Source of the DNA: Lonicera japonica
Taxonomy: Eukaryota; Streptophyta; Magnoliopsida; Dipsacales; Caprifoliaceae
Direction of reading: 5' to 3'
DNA length: 64,000 bases
Assembly: GCA_021464415.1 (NCBI GenBank)
Contig: CM038468.1
Span: 64,125,220-64,189,219 of the forward strand
Position 1 is the first letter of the stretch. Each line of letters opens with the position of its first letter. Positions 46,038 to 58,000 of this stretch are shown here, in pieces. The notes under the pieces are model-generated. The model did not search any database. It had not been told where the DNA came from and saw nothing but the letters and a program-made list of their open reading frames with translations. Made by a program: the position numbers and the translations under genes.

Positions 46038-49000
46038 CTATCCATTTGAGTCCGATAACAGAGCAAGGACCTCACTGTCCTCCAAATTTGACTCCAACGC
46101 TAGCTCCAAAGGGGTTTTACCTTCCCCATTTAAAGCCTGTGGATCAGCCCCCCTGCAAATGGAATGCAATTCCCTTTAGTCTGTGCTATATTCATGACTT
46201 GTAACCAGCACTAGTGGACTAAACTGATAACATTAGGTACACAATTTGAAACAAGAAGTGATCACAGAAGTATCAGTTTATATCTATATTTAGTTACCGT
46301 GTAAGAAGCAGCTTGGCAAGTGTAGCTTTGCGTCTGAGAAGACAACGGTGGAGTGGCATCTGACCTCTTGAATCTGAAACATTTACGTTAGCGCCATACT
46401 GTAGGAGGAGCTCGAGCATGCCAATGTCTGCAGTTTCACATGCCAGGTGAAGCAGGGTGCACCCATCAAGGTCGACCAAGCTATGGATGTCACTTGTATT
46501 TGTTGCAACATTTGAAGAGCTCGAAGAGGACTTTCCTGATGAATCCCGAATTAAGCAACCGGAGTTATGATGATCAACGCTTGTCTGCTCTTGCAACATC
46601 ATTACCTTGGCAAGGGTTAAAGAACTACAAGACACTTGCTCAGAGACAGCATTTACATCTGCTTCAGAGTTTACAATAAGGCGGTATACAGCTTTCTTGT
46701 CATTGGCACGAACAGCTTCCCATATCTGCTGAGCCACCAAGTGATGGTCCTTGGGCTTCCGAACAAAGAATTTGTCTGCGTACTGTCATTAAAAGAAAAG
46801 AAGCATTACCGGGGCATCCTAAGAAATCAGCAACAAATGGAGAGTGCAGAACAGTAATTAGGAGGATAAAAAAGAAACCAGTCATTTGAGGCATGTCTCG
46901 CCACACAGCTCATTTAATTCAGTTTGCACGGATTTTTTTTTTATTCTATCGTGTTCTAACTTTCTCTAACTTGTATAACCTTGAATATTGTATGGGCACA
47001 AACATATCCATAGGATCTTTCCAGGTTCAGAAGTTTCCATAGATTGTTTCTTAGCCCACTATTTTAGATCTACTAATAATGAGCAAACACCTCAGCAAAA
47101 AGGACAAACTATATTTACCGAGTACATTTTTCACAGCAAATATGCACTCGTAATAACATGAAATATAAGTACTGATGATCAGATCTACACATGCATAAAG
47201 TTTCATTGTAATAGAAAAAATGTGTATAAAGTTCCATTTTAAGAATAATTTGAAGGACAAGATCAGACAAAAAAGATAATTGCAACACCTTTGCATGAAT
47301 GAACTTCTCCTTTACTGAAATGGAATCAGCATGACTAGGCTTGCTGATGTATAGCAACTGCAGTTTATCAGACTTGTACAAGCTTCAATGCAACAACAAT
47401 AAGGTAATATTAGTGACATCCAGTAAACGGAAAAAAATTAATAAGACAATAGAAAATAATCGTAGTGAATGTGTTACGCATTATGACAAATTTTATTCAA
47501 TGAGAGAGGGGACTATTTACCCTGTTGAGACAAGATCAACCTGAAAGGCACTTCTTGATTGCAGTGTTTCCTCCCAGACTGAATTAGCAAAGGTATTGCC
47601 CAAAGACTGAAACAATGTTATAACAGAAGGCTCCCACACTTTAACATCAAGAGTCAGTGACCTTACCTGCAACAAAGGTCAAATGCAAGACAGAGCATGA
47701 ACGCAAGCTGTTAGTTTATTATTTATTAATACTACTGTTATTAGTATTTTACAAGTATCATGGAGAGTTCATATACTCACTGACAAACAATGGAACCCGT
47801 GATAAGAATGCAAATTGTTTTGTCTATGGTAAGCAATTTAATGGTGATAAGGGAAATTTTATTTATGATGCCAATGAGATGCAAAAATGCATATAAGAAG
47901 CCCGAGTAGGACAAATTACAAAATTTACCTTTGATATATGCACACCAAGATTACGGTGAACACCAGAACATTCAATGCAGACAAGAACTCCTAGATTTAA
48001 GGATGCCCAATCAGGTTCTGGAGCACCACAATCAGCACATTTATCATTTCCACATACTCTTCGAAGTATGTCAATCGGCTTCTCACTTTTTGCGCCAGGC
48101 CTTTGATGATGTGAAATTCTTGATAGCCGTTCATGATGTGCGGAGGCAAGCCTCTCAGATGTATAATCCTCCACTGCTGTATGATCGAAATCAGAACTTT
48201 CAAATGAGCTACTCTCGCTGGCAGATCGATGGTGACTAACACCCATGGGACTACCAACCAAGCACTGAAAACAGGAATGGGTTGCAACCATCAGATGGGA
48301 GAAGAAAAGGAGTACGCATATCGAAAGGGAATGGTATCACAGAAACTCTAATGGGTTACCCTCTCAGGAGTCTGAGAACTGAGTAAAGAAGCAATAACCC
48401 CTGTTATCTTCTCAATCCAATCCATTTGGTCCAGGGCACTCTCCGCCTGCACTGACAAGGAAAAATAAACATTGATCTCATGCAAAATATCAAACCTCAA
48501 GAAACACATTTAGTATTGGGGATAACCATTTAACTAAACGGACAGGAGCAAGCGGCAGTAAGTCTACCTGCAAGGTATAGTTCTTTGTTGGAGAAATAAT
48601 CCTGAAGCAAAATCTCAGGTCTGACTGATCAGCATCAACCTTTATTGTTGATGTCAACAGGTTCACAGTGTGATGAGCAACAGATTTCTCATCATGTACA
48701 CCACCATGGTAATGAGAAGAAAGCCACCGACTCAGCAGTCCAGAACCAAGTTCAGAACTATTTCTCTGACCAGAAAGTTGACTGCCAGAACCCTAAAGAA
48801 AATAAACTCAATGATAATCACAAATGGCAGGGAGCTTATCAGAATATAAAAGGCAAAAATTTAGAGTTGAGGATTGAAATCTAAAATGGAATTCAACCCC
48901 TTCAGAAACTCATTTTCTGAAACAGTTTACTCACAGATGGTTTGTTGCTTTGTTTTCGATAATAGTACAACATCCCTCGGCTATCAAGAACAAAAAACCT

Positions 49001-52000
49001 TCTCTTCCAGTCACCTCTCAAGTTTGATGAACGTTTTGAAAGATAACCTTGTCGAATGGTTTGAACCTGAAATAATGTATGGTTTTAGATGAAGTAGTTG
49101 GCAAAAAAAAAAAAGAAGAGAAAACTGTTGAAAAGACTATAAAGACCACAGAAATAAATCATGTTAATCTAAAAGTCCTCATGTTCTGAAATCATCTCAT
49201 AACCTTTCCCTTTGTAGCAGATTGCATGACTGCCTCTATCATTTTATGTGAACTTCTACCAATGGCTTGTATGCCGTCTCCATTTGGAGATCCATTACAA
49301 CCATTTGAAGATAACCTGCTCTCTCGATCTATCTGCCTTTTGTACTCTTGCATCCTTTCATTGAGAGCTGCATGCTCATAATTTGATCTTTCCCTCGACT
49401 GTTGTGCATAAGTCAAAACCTGCAAAGACAAAATGCATGGCACCTCATTACCCATCTAAGGATAAGTTAGACGTTAAAGAATCCTCAACTGCTACAAGTA
49501 AATAAGCACTTTTCATTGTTTTGTTTTGGCAAAAATGTCTTTCTTGTCCGTCCATCTCAAATTTATTGCCATATTGACTGCGTGAGAATTGTGAGAATAT
49601 TGTATTGTATTGAATTGAATCGTCACTTAATCTTTACAATGGAGAGCCCTATTTATACAAGAGTACAAGAACAATTTATGGAAGGAACTAATCTAGGAAA
49701 TAATACAACTAATATCTAATACTCCCCCTTAAGCTGGAGCGTACAAATTGTATGTTCCAAGCTTGTTACAAATATAATTAACTCGAGGACAAGCGAGAGA
49801 CTTGGTGAACATATCTGCTAGTTGGTGGTTTGACTTAACATATTCAGTAGCAATATCTCCTGAAAGAATCTTCTCTCTAATAAAATGGCAATCGATCTCT
49901 ATATCCTTGGTCCTTTCATGAAAGACGGGATTTGAAGCAATGTGGAGAGCTGTTTGATTATTGCATATTAACTTCATTTGTTGAACCTTCATAAATTTGA
50001 ACTCTTCGAGTAACTGTTTCAGCCATATAAGCTCACACGTTGCTTTAGCCATGGCGCAATATTCTGCCTCAACAGTAGATAGAGCAACAACTGATTATTT
50101 CTTGCTCTTCCATGATACCAAATTTCCTCCAACGAATATACAATAACCATTAGTCGAATGTCTATCATTTGGGCAACCTGCCCAATTAGCATCGGAATAG
50201 CCAACAATCTCTGTGTGACCTCTACTTTCATACAAAAGGCCTTTGCCTGGTGCCTTCTTTATTTATTTCAAAATACGAATAACTACCTCCCAATGACTAT
50301 TACACAGAGCACTTAGGAATTGACTGAGTACACTCATCGAGAACGCGATGTCAGGATGTGTCATGTGAGGTAGTTGAGTTTCCCAACAAGTCTCCGATAC
50401 TTACTAGGATTTGATAATGGTTCCCCCTGGTTAGGTAGGAGTTTGACATTTAAATCCATCGGAGTTTCCACGGGTTTGCAATTCGTCATGCCAGTTTCTT
50501 CTAAGATATTTAGGATATACTTCCGCTGGGAGATGAGGATACCCTGTTGGAATTGAGCAACTTCTATTCCAAGAAAGTATTTAAGTTTCCTTAAATCTTT
50601 CATCTAAAAATGGTAAAACAGATGTTGCTTGAGTTTCTGTATGCCCTCTCAATCATTTCCCATAATCACAATGACATCCACGTAAATGACCAAGTAAATG
50701 CATTTGTCTGAAGACGAATGGGAGTAAAAGATGAAGTGATCAACCTCACTACAAGTCATACCAAACTGAAGAACAACCGAACTAAACCGTCCAAACCAAG
50801 CCCATGGGGATTGTTTTAGTCCATAAAGAGAACGACGGAGGCAGTACACCATATTAGAATCCCCCCAAGCAACAAAACCAAGAGGTTGTTCCATATAAAC
50901 CTCTTCATGTAATTCGCCATGTAAAAAAGCATTCTTGATTTCCAACTGATAAAGGGGCCAGTGACGAATGGCTGCCATAAAAAGAAATAGACGAACATAG
51001 GACATCTTAGCAACCAGAGAGAACGTATCACCATAGTCCAGCCCATAGATCAGGGTATACCTCTTCGCAACTAGCCAAAATTTCATACGATCAATATTGC
51101 CATCGGGCCCAACTTTGACAGTGTAAATCCAACAACAACCAACTGTTGATTTACCAGGAGGGAGGGGCACTAGATCCCATGTGCCACACGAATGCAATGC
51201 AGACATCTCATCAACCATAGCCTGGCGCCAACCCAAATCACTAAGAGTGGCTCCTATATTTTTTGGGGTATGAGACAAAAACGATACAAAGGCAGTATAT
51301 TGTGGAGATAACCGATGATAACTCACAAAATTATAAATGTGATGCGGGTTACAAGTAGAACGAATACCTTCGCGTTTGACAATGGGAAGATCCAAGTCAG
51401 AAGCCAAAACCGAAGGCGTAATCGAAGCAAGAGATGAGGCCAGTGGATCCAGTGGTGAAGTGATGGGCTGGGATATAATCTCAGTGTTAGGCTCGGTGGT
51501 CGGGTTCTCAATAGCTATGGGTCGAGGTCAGCGATGATAAGTGAGTAAAGGAGGTGGCGAGTCTGTGGTAGGAGCCACGATGTGCACCACAAGATCAAGA
51601 AAGCACACAAACTGCGGAATATGATCAACGTATGATGGGGAGCTCAATATTATCAGGGGGACACACATCACGTTCTAAAGAGGAAAATAAGGGAGTTGTT
51701 TCAAAGACAATGACATATGCGGAAACAATGTGTCGTTTAAGGTCTGGCGAAAAACAACAATAACCTTTTGCAAGCGAGAATACCCCAAAAAGATACATTT
51801 GAAATATTTAGCATGTAACTTATCTTTCCCTAGAATGAGGTCATAAACAAAACAAGTACAGCCAAAGACACGAAGGTGGATGGGATAGAGATGCTGGGTT
51901 GGAAATAATAGAGAATGGGGTACCTGATTTTCTAAAACTGAGGATGGCATCCTATTAATTAAATAGCAAGCGGTGAGTACCGCGTCTCCCCAAAAACGTT

Positions 52001-55000
52001 GCAAAACATGATTATGAATAAGGAGAGTTCGAGCCGTTTCAATCAGGTGTCTGTTTTTCCGTTCAGCCACTCCATTTTGTTGAGGAATATGAACACAGGA
52101 AGATTTGTGAAGTATGCCCTGTGAAGTCATAAAGGATTGGAAAGGGGTAGAAAAAATATTCACGTGTATTGTCACTGCGGAAAAGTACGAATAATGGTGC
52201 CAAATTGGGTTTTAATTTCTAAGCAAAATGTTTGAAAGATGGAGAATAGGTCGGAATGATTTTTCATTAAAAATAACCAAGTGCATCGGGAAAAATCAAC
52301 AAAAGTAGCAAAATATTGAAAATCCAAAGTTGTCTTGACACGACTAGGACCCATACATCATAATGAACTATAGAAAAAGGTAATGCTGCTTGTTTATTAA
52401 CATGACTAGGAAAAGAACTACGAACGCGTTTTCCTAACTGATAAGACTCACACTCTAAAGGCAACACACGAGAAAGACTCGGCACCATCTTGTGTAGTTT
52501 TTGTAGGTTGGGATGGCCTAAACATTAGTGAAAGAGTGCAGGTTGATCATTAACGACACAGGCTACAGGGGCTGGTGGTGGGGTGAGGTAGTATAGACCA
52601 CGGTACTCATGTCATACTCCAATTAACATCCCAGTACTCCGCTCCTACACAAGAACCGAATTTTCAACAAAGGTAACGGAATAAGGCAAGGTTTGGGTTA
52701 ATTTGCTAACTGAAATCAAATTGAAAGGACATTCAGGCACAAAAAGAACAAAATTTAAAGACAAGGTACGCAAGGGTTCGACATGTCCAATGCCTTTAAC
52801 TTTAGTTTGGGAGCCATCGGCTAAATTAACAGTAGACAATGAATCAGAATAAGTAATATAAGAGAACATATTCTTGTTACCAGACATATGATCAGAAGCA
52901 CCAGAATCAAGAACCCAAGATCCAAGAGATGATAATTAAGAGATGCAGGCAATAGGGTTACCAGTTTGATAAGCTATAGAGATGGACTGCTTGTTCTCTT
53001 GGAATTGTAAGAACTCAGCGTAACAGTGCCAGATATGGAAAACGTAAAGATTGATTCTTCGCTTAGAGTACCCATTAGAGACTTGCAGTATAAGCCAAAA
53101 CACCACTAAACTGATGCTGAGAATACATAAGAAATATGTTGGAACACAGATCTTAGAGAAACGATCTGAAAAAATCAGATCTGAAAACGTGAATAATATG
53201 TAAACAGTAACGTCGATGAATAGTAACACTGTGAACAGTAACCGTGAACAGTACTGATAAACAGTACGTGAACAGTGCCGGTGAACTAGTATTTGGACAT
53301 GCAGCGGCTAGGGCTTATACACTGGGATAGAAACACAGCAGCTAAGGCAGTTAGAGTTTTTGTGACTGCTGGAGTGAAGGCACAACAAACACGAGAGAGG
53401 AGAGAAATTTTCTCACAATTTATGCTTTGATACCATGTGAGAATTGTGAGAATATTGTATTGAATTGAATTGTCACTTAATCTTTACAATGGAGAGCCTA
53501 TTTATACAAGAGTACAAGAACTTTTTATGGAAGGAACTAATCTAGGAAATAATACAACTAATATCTAACAGACTGAAAGGTAGAAATAAAACAAAGGTAA
53601 AGATTTTGCACACCAACGGCCAATGCAAGCCAACACCTATTTTTCAATGTGAGTATTAGTCATCACCTGGAAGAGAATTCTATCTAAGAAATATACAGTA
53701 TACTCCACTCCATCTGTCCCAAATTAAAAACGCAATGTCCTTATTGATAGCTCCAAATTGATAGTTACTCAAAGAATATTTGATAAAATCTCACAATCAC
53801 AATAATTAATTAAGTTTTGATATAGACCATTGGTTACATTAAACTTAGTGTCTTATTAAAAATTGGACTTTCAAACTCTTTATCTAGAATGCAATACAAA
53901 ATACATGCAAAGCAAAAATGAAAAGTGCACCTAGAGTGAAGGCAAATAAAATGGCAAACCTGATTGATATATGGCTCCATTTGATGCAATAGCTCATAGC
54001 CCTGCATTTTTCAAAGGAGTAGGATGTTTCAAGGCAATGCAACAAAACTTGAAGAAGGTGCAAAATCTGATCTACCTGCTTGAAGTAACGAAGATGAGCG
54101 TCCATAGTACCACTAACTGCTTCCAAGAATTCAAACCTCTTTTTTGCTTCAACATTGGAAAGGGCAGTTACCTGAATGTAGACCATCAAACGCATAAAGA
54201 AGATTCCCAGCATATTATTAACCATTCTATGAAGTTCGAATCTCATGTAAATGCAGGTACAGCCAGTCGGTGCAAGAAGTTATGCTCACCAGATTGAAGC
54301 GAGCTTGCTCAAAAATAGACCTTGCATTATGAAGCTCCTGGATGTTTTCTAATACGCATTAGAATTCAAATAATGAAACCTGTTCATTACAGAGTTCAAT
54401 TTTATACATAATATCTTATTACTTTATGTTCGATAGTAAACAATACCTCCTCAACAACAGTAGCTATATCACTCTTTGTGCCTTTCCTCAGTGACAGAAA
54501 CTTCTCGCGTGCCTGCAGCATCAAATGTGCATTAGACCTAAACAGAAATTGGATGAGAGAACTCACCAATCTACTACCTTAGTCAAATTGTATGTGCCTA
54601 CAAATATGAAGAATATTTAGACCTTTTGCTCTGAACTATCATATCAAGTCTAGAACGCAAAGAAGCACAAGGCATGGCTAGCTAAATTAACATTCTCATA
54701 ATGTTGGGATTCCACTCAAGGCATTTTACATCTGCAGATGTAAGATGGTGGAATTTTCACCCCAATGATATTTATCAACAGAGGTTGCATAGTGCAGATA
54801 GAACCCTGGAGGCCTGGACGCATTTTTTAAGAGGAAGGGGGTTGTCTTAGGTGAGGCATACAATTTAAATATGTGTACCATTGGGGGAAAAAAGGCTCGA
54901 GTCTTAACTATCACCTTTTATAATCATGGTGAAACTTTCATTGACAACATGGCGTTGGCTCCCTAGCCAAGCCAATCAAATGCAAATCTATTACAATTTA

Positions 55001-58000
55001 AATAAATGCAAAAACGCAAGAAGGTTTGCTAGCTCAAAGGAAGCAGGGAAATCCCCTCTTCTTCGAGTGCGTGAATGCATTGATGAAGTGCTGCTACAAA
55101 ACCATCAACTCACATAGAAGTACAAGACATTTTTGTAAAGCTCAAAAAATTAATTATCCATCATATCCTATTCTACATTACATTGAGTACAACGATAATA
55201 GAAGACAAAAAGTGCTGCATGCCATCATTCTAGGGAAAGTGAGACACTATGGAAATAAATTATTTCTACCTCTAACAAAGATTCCATACAAAAGCCCTTA
55301 TAGATGAAGACATGCTAAGAAAAAGCAATGATAACAGACTACTACATGATCATCCTTCAATGCATCAAAATGAAACTAGTAAAGCTTTTGAGTATCTCAA
55401 AAGCAAGATGCACCTGGTCATAAAGAAGACTAGCCTTGTCAAAACGCTTCCTTGCTTCCTGTATTAAGACAAGATCTGTTAGAGCATAAACATAGAAAAT
55501 GCATATTAACATAGGACACAATAATTTTTCATAAATAACGACCCCTACCCCCCCCCCCCCCCCACCGTGCTCAAAAAAAAAGGGTCCTCGACTAAAATAA
55601 GCTATTTGAGTTTCAGAATATTTAAGGAGACACTAATTTGTGCTAATCAATTGTCAAGAAGAACACTTATTTAATTTTCGAAGTATTTAGTACATTGATT
55701 TTAGAACTAAGAACACTTATTTAATTTTCGCAGTATTTAGTACATTGATTTTAGAACTGTGATTCTTAATTGGGACGGAGGGACTAACTTGTTATTTGAA
55801 GTTATCTGAGCACAGAAAGCACATACAATTTTGCATTTTAATGTTTGAATTGACCACTAATCAGATGAAAACATTGCCGGGAAAGGAAGATGGGGCGGCT
55901 AGTCCACTACTGCACTACGCTATCGTGACTATATCAAAAAAACTTAAACGATGTCTCAAAGATTGCCTCTGTAGAAGTAGTATTTCAGAGAACAAAACAA
56001 ACGAAGACATCCATGAATGCCCGGTCAGTTTCAATGATGCAGCACATTGTGCTTATTCTCTAAACCAGATGCATCAGATGCTGTAGACCCTAGGCATCTA
56101 GATAAACATTATCTACCTTTTTACGAGTGAAACGCTGACACTAGACAGTGGAATAATGGGATATTCAGACTTGTTATATGAGCTCCTATTTACAATTCAA
56201 GAGTACTGTCACTCTTCATAATTTACTACTAACTTATCGAAGTGGTAGTGCATGACACGAAAATGTGAGATGAATGTAGAAAGTAGCAGCAACATGACGT
56301 ACCTTCACATCATGCAAATCTATATTGACAAATTGCAGTAGACGGTCATTTAGCATGTGCTCAACCTGGAGAAAACAATTGAAATTGTCAGATATGAAAA
56401 GCAACCAGCCAAGGGAACATAGCACATGTAACTTGTTAGCAAAAGGAAAAGCCAACCAAGTTTATTTTTTCTTTCTTTACTTCTCTTTTTATAGTTTAGA
56501 CAAGAAAAGGAAGTAAGTCAAGTAACTAGAATGTATGCAAAAGTATTGCTCTTCTGCTCACAATGGAAGTTAACCTGAGGACTAAAACTTTAAAGGAGAT
56601 TACAAGAACACGCTGCTATCAAGAGCCCACAACTTTCCTGTCCCCTTTTTGTTTCACAGATAGTCAAATATCAAGCTTCCATCGTGAGGGATGAAAGACT
56701 AAAGAAAGAAATAAGGGGGGGTTTCTGACCTGAGATCGAAGAACTTCCTTGTACGTCCCAATCTCCCTCAAAGCAATAGTGAATTTCGTCATAACAGGAC
56801 CTGAGTAGCAGAAATTTTCATAAATGCAACAGTTGATATCACACTTATTGAGATCACTGAGCATTAAGAGCTGATTCAATATCTAGAACATTCAGATAAA
56901 GAAGTGGGTTTATCAGCTGCAAATTACCCAAGGAGAAAAGGGAGAATATCCAACCATGGAAAGACAAGTTTAATAAAGGGTCAACTTCTATAATAAAGCC
57001 AACCTAACTATGATCTCTTATTCAGTGGATCATCTTGTCTTAAAATTCAATATAGGTCATGTATCTCAAGTCAATATTGTATGCACAAGGCCAATGATGT
57101 GATGCTAAAGGCTACTACGTGGAGCAGATCCAATATGCACATCAGATGACTAGAATGGAAGAAAGCATAAAGAACTCCACAATCCACTGTGACTCTTTAA
57201 TCACATAAACAAAGATGGATTAACATGCATATAAAGTAATTTCCAATATAATGATTAAATATTTGGGCATACCTCCAAAAGCAACACTAATGGGATCATT
57301 GTGCCCACCACCAAAAGTTTCTAGGGCACTAGCAAAAGCGATGTCCCCGTCATAGCCCTCTCCAAGGCCTTCCCTGCAAGTTAAAGATCACACACTTGGA
57401 AGTTAAACTGGTTTTTTTTTAAAAAATTGAAAGGGGAAAACCTCAGCAGATTTATTAATAAAAGAAGATTAGAAGTTCTTGCATCGATATTACACAGACC
57501 ACATTTATCTACCTTAATAATACCCCCAAGTTTCATTAACTAAAGTAATATAGGTACGTGTAACAGCCTGACAAATCATTTGCTTCAGAAACAGATATAA
57601 AAGTAGCAAAGGATGGAGTGTTAGGGACGAAGATTTGATTTTTCTATAGAAATGTGAATGTTTCAAGTTGAATTCTATTTTTATCATCCACTAGTAACAC
57701 AATGTCTCATCGAAGCCAAACATACTTGGGAGTTCAAGGGCAACCACGTCGTAGACACATATTAATTAACACTAAACAAACTGTGACTGAAAATTTAACA
57801 AAAGGTGATATCCAAAAATAAAAAAACTTGTTGGAACTTATCAGAGTAGGAAGTAATCATCAATTTACATCAAAAAATAAAGCATGCAACACAAATGTTG
57901 GAACTTATGTTCTAAGGAAAATTAATGAAGAAGAATTTTTTCAAAAATTAAATATATGGAAGCGATGAATTCATCAAGCAAACCAAAATTTTGAGAGGTA

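Larger units (their letters stand above)
49581..53570 (-). mobile_element. Ty1/copia element (Ale-like) in VAN3 intron 10
   Basis: The 3990-bp element is flanked by a perfect 5-bp duplication, GACTG at 49576-49580 and 53571-53575. It is in the same orientation as VAN3. LTRs are 141 bp (49581-49721) and 135 bp (53436-53570). A primer site (53424-53435) and a polypurine tract (49722-49731) sit directly inside them. Protease, integrase, RT and RNase H follow in copia order, but gag is almost wholly missing and many stops are present. The short LTRs and the RT segment KYFLGIEVA with SQRKYIL fit the Ale lineage (inference). Confidence 0.92.

Noticed and set aside
46440..46679. Plus-strand frames across the VAN3 region
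   Set aside because: They are antisense shadows of the ankyrin exon; the minus-strand exons are unambiguous.
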